Below, piece after piece: positions 62,118-64,000 of a DNA stretch of 64,000 nucleotides. The notes beneath the pieces were generated by a model that was not told the origin of the DNA, did not search any database, and worked only from the letters and a program-made list of their open reading frames with translations. The stretch is taken from NCBI GenBank assembly GCA_026261815.1, contig JAMPIT010000230.1, positions 10,663,001-10,727,000 of the forward strand, read 5' to 3'. Both the position numbers and the translations under genes were made by a program. This DNA comes from Monarcha castaneiventris obscurior. Lineage: Eukaryota > Chordata > Aves > Passeriformes > Monarchidae. Position 1 is the first letter of the stretch. Each line of letters starts with the position of its first letter.

Positions 62118-64000
62118 TAAAGTAAAAAATTGGTCTCAGTCCACGAGCTGCTGGGCCATATGCCCTGATGTAGGCATTAGCTACTATCTATAAATATTCG
62201 TGTCTCGGCTTTACATGCAATTTAACTGGGAGATGTTTGGTCATTGTTTTGTTGGCATTCAAATGTGGAAACCAGCCAGTTCAAGTAAAACATGGAATGC
62301 TTGTTGGGGCAAACTAGAAACGAGCCAAGTTTTGCGTCTGACAGCAACAGGAAAGCGGTTGTTTCAGCTGCCATTCACTGGTGACTTTGCTGAAAAATGA
62401 TGTATAATGTTTCCAAATCATTTATGGTCTTTAGGAGATGCCAGTCTTTGGTAAACTTGTACCCTTTCTTTTTGTCTGGTATACACTTTGTAGTTATGTG
62501 AGTGCATATTACTAGAAAAAATGGTTTTTATTTTTCAGGCAGAGTGCTAGAATTTGGGATAACCGTATCCCACTGTCAGTCTTCACCTCTGTGGCACTGT
62601 TCTTGTCCAGACAAATGTCTGACTTGCTTGTGTCTTACTACTCTGAAAAGTAGTACAATACGTTCCAACTCATGAAAACTACCCCCAGTCTGAATCAGTC
62701 TGTTTCCAAAGTGCTGTTCAGACTCGTCCTGAGTGTCCCAGGAGTGCGATGTGTGCAGACTGGCACTGGTGCTGATAGCTCTTCGTTATCTAGAACACAT
62801 ACTAACTGTAGTCTATGTATAAAAACATCTTTGCATACATATGGCCAACAGAACAGTTTGTTTCTGAACAACAGCTTAGCTGTTAATGCTGCTTGCTGAT
62901 TCTGACCTAGGAAGTCTTCTCAAGGCCCAAATTAGAGTTTCTTTGAGCTTGTTTGTGACTATGACATCATTTATGCAGACTGTGGGCTTCGCTATAATGC
63001 CAAGTATGAAACAGCATCTTGTGAAGAGTTATTTTTGAACAGCTAATTATAACATTCTAAGTAAAAAACATTCTGTATTCATTTTCAGTGGACTCTTCTT
63101 TAAAGTTTCTCATCAGTTAAATTTAATTTTATATTCATCAGCACTGGTGGTAAATACTTTCTTCAACTATATTACTGCAATTTCTAAAAAAAAAAATGGG
63201 TTTTTTGTTTCCCCTGTTCAGGTGATGTTCATATTGTGATGATGATGTTAGGCACTTTTTCACCTCTTTATACAACCTGTCTGCTGGATGTGGACTCTGA
63301 AAAACTGTCTTGGAGATATGTTTTACTTTCTTCTGGTTAATATGTCCTAAATTTTCTTCACAGATATTAAAAGAGGCCTTATACATTTTTTGTTAAATAC
63401 CTTTTTGTTAACCTTCTTAAAAGGTTCACTGCTTGAAATCAGCAGTGGATGAAATATATTGATTTGGAGATGATGACTCAAATTCTTCTGTACTTTTTTC
63501 AGGGTGTATTTTGTAGGTATCTTATAAGATTTGAATTCTGCAAGCATTGCAAGCAGCTTGAAGATAGAAATGGTTGCACAGGATAAGAAATGCGGGGACC
63601 AAATTTCTGGCATACTCAGGCAGGTGGTGTTTGTGTTTTGTTTTTCAGGTTGTGGTTTTAGGAATGTGAAAGGTGATGTCCCTGCTGAATAAAATGCACG
63701 ACTGGAATTGAGGAATGCAAGTTTCTGTTCTATGTTTTACAGACTTCTGAAGTCACTTGCATGGGCATTTAGTCTCTCAATAACCTGTTACAGGCACAAT
63801 GTATGAAACATTGGCTTGCCTTGGAATGCTAAGTAATATAATTTGGACTTTTGTTTGGAGATGCAAACATACTATAAAATAATTTTATATTAAAGCTTTT
63901 CTGTCCAAGAGAGTAGGTAGATGAAGCAGATACATGCCTCGATAGCTTTGCAGTCTCTGCCCTGGGGTTCTGTCCATAGCAATTCACGTCTGTATCCCGT
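62118..64000. other. Non-coding DNA to the window end
   Basis: AT-rich; open frames are short with no family signature or convincing splice pairs. An A-run lies near 63187. Nothing else recognised. Confidence 0.45.

Noticed and set aside
1..64000. tRNA, snRNA or microRNA genes
   Set aside because: No cloverleaf with paired A and B boxes, no known small-RNA sequence, and no long imperfect hairpin of precursor size was recognised by eye.

Overview
The window looks like nuclear DNA from a bird, AT-rich and almost entirely non-coding. The evidence is the repeat content. At least six pieces of the CR1 non-LTR retrotransposon are present in both orientations, which is the signature interspersed repeat of bird (and other reptile) genomes. 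There is also a solo LTR of avian ERVL style with a clean 5-bp target-site duplication, and a second LTR-like block. I see no bacterial-style operons, rRNA, tRNA or CRISPR array. The species and chromosome cannot be named from the sequence alone.

Genes: almost all open frames are chance or repeat-derived. Two stretches look like genuine internal exons on the + strand: 4679-4854 (basic, Ser/Lys/Arg-rich) and 54776-54944. Each has an acceptor, a donor and an open frame, and exon 1 ends in phase 0 where exon 2 begins in phase 0. They could therefore be joined across an intron of about 50 kb, so most of the window would be one large intron. I do not recognise the protein.

Layout: 1-4.6 kb is unique-looking DNA with a pair of diverged ~105-bp repeats and a short hairpin tandem repeat. 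The first exon lies at 4.68 kb. CR1 pieces on the minus strand occupy 10.56-11.15 kb and 12.54-15.34 kb; the latter is a near-complete but dead ORF2. At 18.7-19.2 kb is an old LINE reverse-transcriptase relic, and at 20.04-20.17 kb a CR1 3' tail. From 20.3 to 47.9 kb I recognise no certain transposon, only simple repeats and small palindromes. CR1 3' tails lie at 47.9 and 49.1 kb, the solo LTR at 51.07-51.69 kb, the second exon at 54.78 kb, an antisense GC-rich LTR-like block at 60.16-60.69 kb, and a sense-strand CR1 3' segment at 61.36-62.12 kb.

No novel gene system is evident. The points most worth checking are the exon pair, the paired 105-bp repeats, an exact 24-bp duplication 3.9 kb apart, and several near-perfect palindromes.
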